Below are positions 53,374-61,207 of a DNA stretch of 64,000 nucleotides, piece by piece. The number at the start of each line of letters is the position of its first letter. Position 1 is the first letter of the stretch. Source of the stretch: Tenuifilum sp040752515 (lineage in GTDB: Bacteria; Bacteroidota; Bacteroidia; Bacteroidales; Tenuifilaceae); contig JBFMGQ010000001.1 in NCBI GenBank assembly GCA_040752515.1, forward strand, positions 161,627 to 225,626, written 5' to 3'. Both the position numbers and the translations under genes were made by a program. The notes under the pieces were generated by a model, which saw only the letters and a program-made list of their open reading frames with translations, was not told the origin of the DNA and did not search any database.

Positions 53374-55179
53374 ATGGCACGAATAAAAGATATCATAAGT
53401 CCCTTTACCGCATGGAAAAATGTGGTTAAGGAGCCTGTTACCATTAAGGAACCGCTCAAAAGAGAAGCGGCACCAAGGTACCGAGGTTTTCATAAAAACG
53501 ATATAGATACCTGTATAGGTTGCGGCACCTGTGAATCGATTTGCCAGAACGCCGCCATCGATATGGTTCCGGTTGAGGGTATCGAAACCAAAAACGGTGA
53601 CAGCGGACTAAGACCTCGTATCGACTACGGACGTTGCTGCTGGTGTGCCCTTTGTGTTGATGTTTGCACCACCGGTTCCCTTTCCATGTCGAACCATTTC
53701 AAATGGGTCGATTCCGACCCCGATGTATTCCGATTTATTCCCGGTGTTGATAAAAAGGAATGGGACAATGAACCCAATGGCTACAAGAAACCCGGACCCA
53801 ACTACGAGTTATACAGCAAGGAGCGAGTTCATATGCCTGAACTCAAGCCCGAAGAACGTGACAAATCGTTCATCGAAATTGTTCGCGGCTACTCCAGGGA
53901 ACAGGCCATGAAGGAAGCCGACCGCTGCGTGGAATGTGGCATTTGTGTTGCAACATGTCCGGCACACATGGGAATACCAGAGTATATTAAAGCCATTCGA
54001 AACGATGACCTTAACGAAGGCTTACGCATACTTTACGATACTAACCCCCTTCCAGAGGTTTGCGGTCGCATATGTACCCATAAATGCGAAACCGTCTGCT
54101 CAGTAGGACACCAAGGCGATCCGCTTTCGATACGTTGGCTTAAACGTTACATTGCCGACCAAAATCCTGCAGATAATTACAAGAAGATTCTTGAAACCGA
54201 AAACATCACTAAGAATGGTAAGCGCATAGCCATTGTTGGTTCAGGGCCTGCAGGCCTGTCGGCTGCCCACTACCTGGCCCTTATGGGCTACGAGTGCACC
54301 ATCTATGAAAAGCTGCCCTTACCGGGTGGTATGATGCGCTATGGCATTCCGGAGTACCGCCTACCCTACGATGCACTCGATAAGGATATCGATTACATTA
54401 AATCGTTAGGCGTTGAGATTAAATGCAACGTTACGGTTGGTAAGGATATCACGCTCGATCAACTTCACCAGCAGTACGATGCAGTATTTGTAGGTACTGG
54501 ATTACACGTTGGACGTAGCACCCGAGTACCGGGTACCGATCACCCCAACGTTTACCAAGCCGTTGACCTGCTGCGCGAGGTAACCATGGGTAAGGAGATT
54601 CCGGCAAGCCCAAGCATAGTAGTAATTGGCGGTGGTAACGTGGCCATGGACATAACCCGCACCCTTGCTCGTATCCAGAACCAACGCTACGGCAAGGTAA
54701 ATATCATTACCACTTCGCTCGAATCGGAAAATGAAATGCCGGCCGACCGCGAAGAGATTATTGAAGCCCGCGAGGAAGGCGCTACTATCATTCCTGGCTG
54801 GGGACCCGTTAAAATCGAAATTGAGAACGATAAGATTAAAGGATTGCATGTGGTTAAGTGCGTGTCGGTATTCGATGAGAACCGTCGCTTTAATCCCAAG
54901 TTCGATGAGAATCAAACCAATTTCTTTGCGGGCGAAATGGTGGTTGAATCCATTGGTCAGGGCATGGATTTAAGTTACTTGCCCGAGAGTGTCAAGGATA
55001 ATCTAAAGCTCGACAACCGGGGAAGAATTGTGGTTAACAACTACTTCCAATCGAGTGTCAGCTGGCTATTTGTGGGCGGCGATATCATTCAAGGCCCCGA
55101 TGTTATCCATGGCATAGCAAATGGTCATAAAGCCGCCATTGGCATCGACAAGTTCATTAAGGGTTCGATGAAAAACTAA
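53374..55179 (+). CDS. NuoI-type ferredoxin fused to GltD/NfnB-type NAD(P)H flavoprotein
   Basis: The 601-residue fusion carries sixteen cluster cysteines. A NuoI-like 8Fe domain has Cys47/50/53/57 and Cys91/94/98 plus Cys88. A GltD-type N-terminal domain has Cys185/188/191/195 and Cys230/234/238/242. An FAD-binding GSGPAG (about 289-294) with PGGMMRYGIPEYRLP follows, then an NAD(P)H-binding GGGNVAMD (about 427-434). The second half is homologous to glutamate synthase β and NfnB, the ferredoxin:NADP+ oxidoreductase subunit. The NuoI half should dock on the NuoB/NuoD-like subunits, so this protein would feed electrons from or to NAD(P)H through four clusters. The upstream in-frame codon at 53341 overlaps NuoD; 53374 starts MARIKDII, the usual NuoI beginning. 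Confidence 0.93.
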   Translation: MARIKDIISPFTAWKNVVKEPVTIKEPLKREAAPRYRGFHKNDIDTCIGCGTCESICQNAAIDMVPVEGIETKNGDSGLRPRIDYGRCCWCALCVDVCTTGSLSMSNHFKWVDSDPDVFRFIPGVDKKEWDNEPNGYKKPGPNYELYSKERVHMPELKPEERDKSFIEIVRGYSREQAMKEADRCVECGICVATCPAHMGIPEYIKAIRNDDLNEGLRILYDTNPLPEVCGRICTHKCETVCSVGHQGDPLSIRWLKRYIADQNPADNYKKILETENITKNGKRIAIVGSGPAGLSAAHYLALMGYECTIYEKLPLPGGMMRYGIPEYRLPYDALDKDIDYIKSLGVEIKCNVTVGKDITLDQLHQQYDAVFVGTGLHVGRSTRVPGTDHPNVYQAVDLLREVTMGKEIPASPSIVVIGGGNVAMDITRTLARIQNQRYGKVNIITTSLESENEMPADREEIIEAREEGATIIPGWGPVKIEIENDKIKGLHVVKCVSVFDENRRFNPKFDENQTNFFAGEMVVESIGQGMDLSYLPESVKDNLKLDNRGRIVVNNYFQSSVSWLFVGGDIIQGPDVIHGIANGHKAAIGIDKFIKGSMKN

Positions 55180-55211
55180 TCAAGGTCAATCAACATAAAA
55201 AAACAAAAAAT

Positions 55212-56195
55212 ATGGCAGACCTAACTACCACATATATGGGCTTCAGGCTAAAGAACCCATTTATAGCATCAAGTTCGGGCCTTACCGACTCCATTGAAAA
55301 AGCATACCTGCTTGAACAGCATGGTGCTGCAGCCATTGTGGTTAAATCGCTCTTTGAAGAGCAAATCATGATGGATGTAGATTCACAACGCATGAACAAC
55401 ATGTTCAACTCATACAGCGAGGCCGAAGACTATATCGCCTTTTACACACGCAGGCATGCATTAAGCAGCTACGTTGAGCTAATTGATGGCATGAAGCAAA
55501 AACTCAGCATACCGGTAATTGCAAGTATTAATTGCAGTAGCGCCGATAGCTGGATTGATTTTGCAGGCGACATACAAGCCGCCGGGGCCGATGCCATTGA
55601 GCTCAATATGTTCATTATGCCATCGGATGCTAAGATGAAAGGCGATGAGATTGAAAAAATATACATTGACGTTGCTCGTAAGGTTTCGCAATCGCTAACG
55701 GTGCCAGTGGCCATGAAAATACATCATTACTTCTCGGGCATGGCAAACTTTGCGGTTGAACTATCGCAAACCGGCATAAAAGCTATGGTGCTGTTTAACC
55801 GCTTTTACCAACCCGATGTGGACCTCAATACCCTAAAAGTAGTTTCCAGTAGCATCCTCAGCCACCCCGACGAAAATGCGGAGGTTCGCCGTTGGCTAGC
55901 CATACTCTCAGGCCGTGTTGCCTGCGATTTGGCTGCATCAACTGGAATTCACGACTGGCAAACAGCCATAAAGGATATCCTTATGGGTGCCAACGCCGTG
56001 CAAGTGGCATCGGCAATGTACAAATCGGGACCCGAAATTCTTGAACCATGGATTGAGGAAACCAGCAAATGGCTTGATGCCAAAGGATTTGATTCTGTTA
56101 ATTCCATTATTGGCAAGCTTCGCCAATCCGATAGCATAAAACCATTGGCATACGAGAGAGCCCAGTTCATGCGTTACTTCTCCGATGCCCGATAA
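55212..56195 (+). CDS. Dihydroorotate dehydrogenase-like FMN protein
   Basis: The 327-residue TIM-barrel flavoprotein is similar to class 1 dihydroorotate dehydrogenase and PreA (NPFIASSSGLTDS, then SLFEEQIMMD, VIASINCSS, PVAMKIHHYF, and GANAVQVASAMYKSG for FMN phosphate). It lacks the C-terminal ferredoxin domain of PreA. Members of this DHOD-like group commonly sit near ferredoxin enzymes in Bacteroidota and are not the pyrimidine pathway enzyme. Here it follows the ferredoxin-flavoprotein gene by 32 nt and precedes the operon terminator, so a functional tie to the complex is plausible, though its substrate is unknown. Confidence 0.88.
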   Translation: MADLTTTYMGFRLKNPFIASSSGLTDSIEKAYLLEQHGAAAIVVKSLFEEQIMMDVDSQRMNNMFNSYSEAEDYIAFYTRRHALSSYVELIDGMKQKLSIPVIASINCSSADSWIDFAGDIQAAGADAIELNMFIMPSDAKMKGDEIEKIYIDVARKVSQSLTVPVAMKIHHYFSGMANFAVELSQTGIKAMVLFNRFYQPDVDLNTLKVVSSSILSHPDENAEVRRWLAILSGRVACDLAASTGIHDWQTAIKDILMGANAVQVASAMYKSGPEILEPWIEETSKWLDAKGFDSVNSIIGKLRQSDSIKPLAYERAQFMRYFSDAR

Positions 56196-56213
56196 AAAGA
56201 TTTCAGTCACAAA

Positions 56214-56248
56214 AAAGAGTCGCAGATTATCGCTGCGGCTCTTTTATT
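56214..56248 (+). terminator. Terminator of the ion-pumping complex operon
   Basis: A 12-bp stem (56214-56225 with 56233-56244, one G·U) with a 7-nt loop is followed by a T-rich tail. It has the same core (GTCGCA/TGCGGC) as the terminator at 772. Confidence 0.9.
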
Positions 56249-56292
56249 TTTCCCAAAATTCTTGCAGTTTTGCATTGCATATAACATTCCCT

Positions 56293-57285
56293 ATGAACGT
56301 AAAGCTTAACATAGCCATAATGGCTGGAGGTAACTCATCGGAGGCCAACATCTCCATGCGGAGCGCAACCCAAATTGCAGGCTGGCTGGATCCAGAAAGG
56401 TTCAACGCCTACAAGATACTTGTTAAGGGCAACACATGGACTCTCGAACACCCCGAAAAAGGATCGCTCCCGGTTGACAAAAACGATTTCACCGTAAATG
56501 TTGACGGCAAAAAATTAACCTTTCACTGCGCCCTCATTGCCATTCATGGCACCCCTGGCGAGAATGGCCTGCTTCAGGCTTACTTTGAAATGCTTCAAAT
56601 CCCTTACACCACCGGTGGAGTAATGAACGCTGCTATAACTTTTAACAAGTATTACTGCAAGGAACTGGTTCGCGATACAGGAGTTCATCTTGCCAAGGGA
56701 CTTCTGCTCAGGCGTGGCCAAACCATAAATCAACAGGAAATATTAAGCACTTTAGGTTTGCCTATATTTGTGAAACCCAACGAGAGCGGCAGTAGCTACG
56801 GAGTGAGCAAGGTAAAGCAGGCCTCTGACTTAATGCCGGCCATTGAAAAGGCTTTTGCTGAGGACAAAACCATTATTTTGGAGGAATTTATTCCTGGTAG
56901 GGAATTTACATGCGGTGTTTTCAAGTACCCGAACGGCGAAATTATTATGCCAGTTACCGAAATAGTACCCGAAACCGAATTCTTCGACTACGAGGCTAAG
57001 TACCTCAGCAAATCCAAGGAAATTACACCAGCCCCGATTTCTGAACCACTGACCAAGTCTATACAGGAATTTACATCGAAGATATATGACCGTTTGCAAT
57101 GCCACGGCGTGGTTCGCATTGATTACATTGTGAATGACGATAAAATCTACTTCCTTGAAATAAATACCGTACCCGGCATGAGCGAGGCCAGTATTATCCC
57201 TCAGCAGGTTAGGGCTATGGGTGGGAACATGCGAGAATTTTTTACACTGATAATCGACGGCGCAATGCAACGTACGACCCTCTAA
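56293..57285 (+). CDS. ddl: D-alanine-D-alanine ligase
   Basis: Ddl makes the D-Ala-D-Ala dipeptide used by MurF (24193 in this window). The ATP-grasp features are present: NIAIMAGGNSSEANISM, the VKPNESGSSYGVSKV lid loop, EEFIPGREFTCGV, and the C-terminal FLEINTVPGMSEASIIPQ with the Mg2+ ligands. The 330-residue length is normal. The start is the ATG at 56293; an earlier in-frame codon would lie inside the preceding terminator. It converges with the DUF454 gene, their ends overlapping by 4 nt. Confidence 0.95.
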   Translation: MNVKLNIAIMAGGNSSEANISMRSATQIAGWLDPERFNAYKILVKGNTWTLEHPEKGSLPVDKNDFTVNVDGKKLTFHCALIAIHGTPGENGLLQAYFEMLQIPYTTGGVMNAAITFNKYYCKELVRDTGVHLAKGLLLRRGQTINQQEILSTLGLPIFVKPNESGSSYGVSKVKQASDLMPAIEKAFAEDKTIILEEFIPGREFTCGVFKYPNGEIIMPVTEIVPETEFFDYEAKYLSKSKEITPAPISEPLTKSIQEFTSKIYDRLQCHGVVRIDYIVNDDKIYFLEINTVPGMSEASIIPQQVRAMGGNMREFFTLIIDGAMQRTTL

Positions 57286-57677
57286 CTATTGCGCAACCTA
57301 ACTACATGAAGGGTAACACCAATCGCAATTAACAGTAGCATCACCCTGATAACGTTGCCAACATTAAGTGTTGCAACACTTGTAAGTATTGATGCCCAGA
57401 GCAGTCCTAAAGTATACCATTTCACACGCCGTGGAATTGACCGTCGTTCAATGTAATCGTGAATGTACTTTCCGAAGAGCCGATGGTTTATTAACCAACG
57501 GTAAAGCCTACCTGAACTCCGAATGAACAAAAATGCGCTAAGCAGCATAAAGGGTGTTGTGGGTAGTAATGGCAAAAAAATGCCCAACACTCCCAACCCT
57601 AAAGAAATTATTCCTAATAAAACAAGGAAAGCCCTGAGTAAATTACCCTTAACCCTTTTTACTTTATTTAATTCCAA
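57282..57677 (-). CDS. DUF454 (YbaN) inner membrane protein
   Basis: The 131-residue protein has four hydrophobic segments and the DUF454 motif LGIFLPLLPTTPFMLLSAFLF plus the RLFGKYIHDYIERR loop. Function is unknown. It ends within the ddl stop region on the opposite strand. Confidence 0.85.
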   Translation of the reverse strand: MELNKVKRVKGNLLRAFLVLLGIISLGLGVLGIFLPLLPTTPFMLLSAFLFIRSSGRLYRWLINHRLFGKYIHDYIERRSIPRRVKWYTLGLLWASILTSVATLNVGNVIRVMLLLIAIGVTLHVVRLRNS

Positions 57678-57813
57678 GGAATTGTCCTTTTACAATGCCG
57701 GACAAAGATAGCAATTGTGTTCCGGTGCAATGATAAATTAAGTAAAGTGATAATTGTTTTGATGATTCTTATTTAGGCCATACGGGTGAATAAACCCTTA
57801 ACATTAAATGTCC

Positions 57814-58020
57814 TTAACCATTGGATTTTTCACCCTTATGGCTACCATCGCAAAAGGGTTTGTTGCGCGAAGCGCCACAGGTGCATAGGTAAACCTCCTT
57901 GGTATTATCGGGGATAAGACTTTCACCTTCAAGGTTTACCAGGAAAAATCGGCCTTCTACCCTAATGGGACCGCCCTTGCTCAAATGGAGCTTTGCTGCT
58001 ATTTTCTTTGGTTGTTCCAT
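57814..58020 (-). CDS. CDGSH iron-sulfur domain protein
   Basis: This 68-residue protein is a single CDGSH domain. The [2Fe-2S] site CTCGASRNKPFCDGSH provides three cysteines and one histidine. The start at 58020 (MEQPKKIAAKLHL) leaves 4 nt after the preceding CDGSH gene; the longer frame to 58095 would overlap it. It is followed at the C-terminus by a short Lys-rich tail. The role is unknown; the family often takes part in redox or iron-sulfur handling. Confidence 0.88.
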   Translation of the reverse strand: MEQPKKIAAKLHLSKGGPIRVEGRFFLVNLEGESLIPDNTKEVYLCTCGASRNKPFCDGSHKGEKSNG

Positions 58021-58024
58021 GGCT

Positions 58025-58507
58025 CTATTCGCTATCACGAAATCCTCGTTTAAAATGGGTACCATCGCAGAATGGTTGGCTGTGCGAATGCCCACAGCGG
58101 CATATGGAAACCATTTTCATGGCTTTCACCTCGTTGCCATCGGCATCCAAAATCTGGAAATCACCCGAGACCAGCAAAGGCCCATTGGGCATAACCTGGA
58201 TTTTCGTAGGGGTAACCTCAAAGGCCTCTATCTCTTCAGGCTTAAATTCACGCACGCATTTGTGCGACTTCTCCTGCTTGTTCTTTTCAGGATCGTTCCA
58301 CATAAAGGTTAGTGCGTTTGTAGGGCACTCGTTCACTATCTCAATTATCCGCTCAGCACTGGCTCCATTCATGTTAACCCATGGTCGCTTACGGGGGTTA
58401 AACACCGATAGCAACTTGGTATAGCATATCGATGCATGAACGCACTCACCCGGTCGCCAGAACACCGTGATCTCGTCGTTTGAGTATTTCCTGTTATCGC
58501 TTTCCAT
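58025..58507 (-). CDS. Fer4_19-CDGSH two-domain iron-sulfur protein
   Basis: The 160-residue protein has an N-terminal Fer4_19-type region (GECVHASICYTKL, then VNECPTNAL) followed by a C-terminal CDGSH domain (CRCGHSHSQPFCDGTH), giving a [4Fe-4S]-like and a [2Fe-2S] site. It is the first gene of a two-gene iron-sulfur operon. Two CDGSH proteins next to each other suggest they work together; the substrate is unknown. Confidence 0.88.
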   Translation of the reverse strand: MESDNRKYSNDEITVFWRPGECVHASICYTKLLSVFNPRKRPWVNMNGASAERIIEIVNECPTNALTFMWNDPEKNKQEKSHKCVREFKPEEIEAFEVTPTKIQVMPNGPLLVSGDFQILDADGNEVKAMKMVSICRCGHSHSQPFCDGTHFKRGFRDSE

Positions 58508-58657
58508 GCTTGCAATTTACTAAAATCAACGCATAACAACAATACTTTGTTCAAAAAAAGTCGCGCCAAATTGAAACAGGGAAAGTTAGCATTTAATGGT
58601 CAGCGTTCAGTTAAGATTTTGGGTTTAGTAATTGATTCAAAATTTCAAATTCAAAAT

Positions 58658-58667
58658 CCCCCCCCCC
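58658..58667 (+). repeat. Homopolymeric tract of ten C
   Basis: C10 lies in the AT-rich 284-nt gap between the CDGSH operon and glnN, about 95 nt upstream of the predicted glnN promoter. Such tracts can slip during replication. Confidence 0.8.
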
Positions 58668-58761
58668 ATATAATTTATATATTCCAATTCTATAAAATTG
58701 TTTTTTTATTTTAATACCCCTTATTTTTTATAGGCATAGTTTTATTTTTTAATATTTTTAT

Positions 58762-58769
58762 TACATTTG
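58762..58769 (+). promoter_or_regulatory. glnN promoter (-7 box)
   Basis: TACATTTG (exact TAnnTTTG) ends 22 nt before the glutamine synthetase ATG. Confidence 0.65.
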
Positions 58770-58791
58770 CACTTGAAAAACATACCACACT

Positions 58792-60987
58792 ATGCCAAAA
58801 TTACGATTTAGAGCATTCGGTGAAGCAACTAATCGGCTCCCGGTTGACATGAACGGCGAAGGCAAGGTAGAATCGCTTGTCGATATCTTTGCCATTAACG
58901 TATTCGATAGGCCCAAAATGAAGAAGTACCTATCGGAAGAAGCCTACGAAAGTATAATCACCTCCATCGATGAGGGCAAAAAGATTGATCGAAAAATTGC
59001 AGGTCAGGTGGCATCGGCCATGAAGGCATGGGCCATAGAGCGCGGGGCAACCCACTACACACACTGGTTCCATCCGCTAAATGGCTCAACTGCCGAGAAA
59101 CATGACGCTTTCTTCTCAATTGATACTAAAGGCCAACCCATAGAGGTTTTCAAAGGCGATATGCTGGTACAGCAAGAGCCCGATGCCTCGAGCTTCCCAA
59201 GCGGAGGGATTCGCAACACCTTTGAAGCCCGCGGCTACACCGCGTGGGATCCCACGTCGCCAGCCTTTATCCTTGAGAACACTTTATGTATTCCCACCGT
59301 CTTTGTCTCATACACCGGTGAGGCTCTGGACTTTAAAACGCCCTTGCTCAAATCGCTTGCCTTGCTCGACAAGGCAGCCCTTTCGGTGCTGGAGTATTTC
59401 GATAAAGATGCCCGTAAAGTTTATGCCACCCTGGGTTGGGAGCAGGAATATTTTCTGATCGATGAGTCGCTGTATAATGCCCGCCCCGATTTGGCATTGT
59501 GCGGCAGAACCTTAATGGGGCATGCGGCAGCCAAGGATCAGCAGCTCGAAGATCATTACTTCGGATCAATCCCTGCAAGGGTATCGGCCTTTATGCGCCA
59601 CTTTGAAATTGAAGCCCTAAAACTTGGCATTCCCATAAAAACCCGTCACAACGAGGTTGCCCCCAACCAGTTTGAGTGTGCCCCCATATTTGAGGAGGCC
59701 AACCTTGCCGTTGATCACAACCAGCTTATCATGTCGCTGATGGATCGCATTGCCCGTCAGCATGGATTCCGTGTACTATTCCACGAAAAACCCTTCAAGG
59801 GCATTAACGGTTCCGGTAAACACAATAACTGGTCGATGATGACTGACACCGGAGTGAACCTGCTCTCGCCTGGCAAAACACCAAAAAACAACCTGCAATT
59901 CCTAACCTTTCTCATCAATACCATCAAGGCCGTTCACGATCATTCAGCGCTTCTACTGGGTAGCATTGCATCGGAGCCCAACTCGCACCGCCTTGGTGCC
60001 CACGAGGCACCACCAGCCATCATGTCGGTATTCATTGGTAAAACCCTGAGCGCCGTGCTCGACGAACTGGAACAGAAGGTAACCGACCAAAAAATGACCC
60101 CCGACGAAAAAACCGAGCTGAAGCTCGAAATAATTGGAAAAATTCCCGAAATTCTATTAGATAATACCGACCGCAACCGCACATCGCCGTTTGCGTTTAC
60201 CGGCAACCGATTTGAGTTCAGGGCAGTGGGTTCATCGGGTAGCTGCGCGTCGCCTATGATTGTGCTAAACACCGCTGTAGCAAACCAACTCATGAAGTTC
60301 AAGGAAGAGGTTGATAAGGTAATTGCCAAAGGGGTTAAAAAGGACGAGGCTATAATCCAATGCCTCCGAAAGGTAATTATTGAGTCAAAAAAGATACGCT
60401 TTGAAGGAAACGGCTATAGTCAGGAGTGGGTTGAGGAAGCAGCACGCCGGGGACTACCAAATATAAGCAATCCGCTTGAAGCTTTCAAAACCTTCCTTTA
60501 CGACTCATCGGTAAAACTGCTTACTGGGAATGGCATCTTAACCAAACGCGAACTTGAGGCACGCTACGAAATCCGTAACGAGATCTATGTAAAAAAGGTG
60601 CAAATTGAAGCCCGCGTTTTAGGCGATTTAGCTATCAACCATATTATTCCTACAGCCATTGCATACCAGAACACCTTAATAAGCAACGTTAAGGGATTAA
60701 AAGAGCTATTCCCTAATGAGTGGGAGAAATTAGCCGATCACCAGCATACGTTAATCCATGAGATATCCGAGCATATACATGCCATAAGCCACCAGGTTAA
60801 CGAGATGATTGAACGCCGAAAGGAAGCCAATCAAATTGAAGACATCGTTGAGAAGGCACACCTTTACGACAAAAATGTTAAACCCTTTATTGAAAGCATT
60901 CGCACACACATCGATAAGCTGGAGATGATTGTAGATGATGAGATGTGGCCTTTGCCCAAATACAGGGAGATGCTTTTCATCAGGTAA
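58792..60987 (+). CDS. glnN: Glutamine synthetase type III
   Basis: GlnN forms glutamine from glutamate, ammonia and ATP. The 731-residue length and the GSIII-specific N-terminus (FRAFGEATNRLPVDMNGEG) distinguish it from types I and II. Catalytic-core motifs are present: THYTHWFHPLNG, GWEQEYFLID (metal ligands), RHNEVAPNQFE, HEKPFKGINGSGKHNNWS (ammonium/ATP site) and FTGNRFEFRAVGSS. GSIII is the main glutamine synthetase of many Bacteroidota. It is monocistronic, with its own promoter and terminator; no adenylylation enzyme or PII gene is nearby. Confidence 0.96.
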   Translation: MPKLRFRAFGEATNRLPVDMNGEGKVESLVDIFAINVFDRPKMKKYLSEEAYESIITSIDEGKKIDRKIAGQVASAMKAWAIERGATHYTHWFHPLNGSTAEKHDAFFSIDTKGQPIEVFKGDMLVQQEPDASSFPSGGIRNTFEARGYTAWDPTSPAFILENTLCIPTVFVSYTGEALDFKTPLLKSLALLDKAALSVLEYFDKDARKVYATLGWEQEYFLIDESLYNARPDLALCGRTLMGHAAAKDQQLEDHYFGSIPARVSAFMRHFEIEALKLGIPIKTRHNEVAPNQFECAPIFEEANLAVDHNQLIMSLMDRIARQHGFRVLFHEKPFKGINGSGKHNNWSMMTDTGVNLLSPGKTPKNNLQFLTFLINTIKAVHDHSALLLGSIASEPNSHRLGAHEAPPAIMSVFIGKTLSAVLDELEQKVTDQKMTPDEKTELKLEIIGKIPEILLDNTDRNRTSPFAFTGNRFEFRAVGSSGSCASPMIVLNTAVANQLMKFKEEVDKVIAKGVKKDEAIIQCLRKVIIESKKIRFEGNGYSQEWVEEAARRGLPNISNPLEAFKTFLYDSSVKLLTGNGILTKRELEARYEIRNEIYVKKVQIEARVLGDLAINHIIPTAIAYQNTLISNVKGLKELFPNEWEKLADHQHTLIHEISEHIHAISHQVNEMIERRKEANQIEDIVEKAHLYDKNVKPFIESIRTHIDKLEMIVDDEMWPLPKYREMLFIR

Positions 60988-61045
60988 TATTTATCGGAGC
61001 AAGCCTCTACAATATAAAAATGCGAATAATTGCAATTATCCAAAG

Positions 61046-61069
61046 CCCGCCACTCATGGCGGGTTTTGG
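61046..61069 (+). terminator. glnN terminator
   Basis: CCCGCCA (61046-61052) and TGGCGGG (61057-61063) form a perfect 7-bp stem with a 4-nt loop, followed by TTTT. A 14-bp perfect palindrome (ATAATTGCAATTAT, 61026-61039) lies just before it. Confidence 0.8.
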
Positions 61070-61154
61070 TTTTAATCACACCTATGCTTGCCTATCCTTG
61101 TGGGTAACTGTGAATAAGTTATAATAAAAAAATGACCATTGCGTTATCACTTAA

Positions 61155-61185
61155 TTGGCATTTACTTATATTTACCATAATTTTG
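61155..61185 (+). promoter_or_regulatory. Promoter of the PorE-like gene
   Basis: TTG (61155-61157) and TAATTTTG (61178-61185, exact TAnnTTTG) are spaced by 20 nt, 22 nt upstream of the ATG. Confidence 0.65.
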
Positions 61186-61207
61186 TGACTAAAACCATAA
61201 AAGCACA

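Noticed and set aside
44527..55179. Canonical respiratory complex I (NuoA-N)
   Set aside because: No NuoA, E, F, G or J homologue is present, the antiporter part has the Mrp E/F/G/B subunits, and the quinone-site His is missing.
53374..56195. PreT-PreA dihydropyrimidine dehydrogenase operon
   Set aside because: The GltD-like part is fused to a NuoI-type ferredoxin and sits within a membrane complex operon, and the DHOD-like protein lacks the PreA ferredoxin tail. The similarity is recorded but not used as the call.
56185..56292. Earlier start for ddl
   Set aside because: The upstream frame lies across the terminator hairpin of the preceding operon and does not resemble the family.
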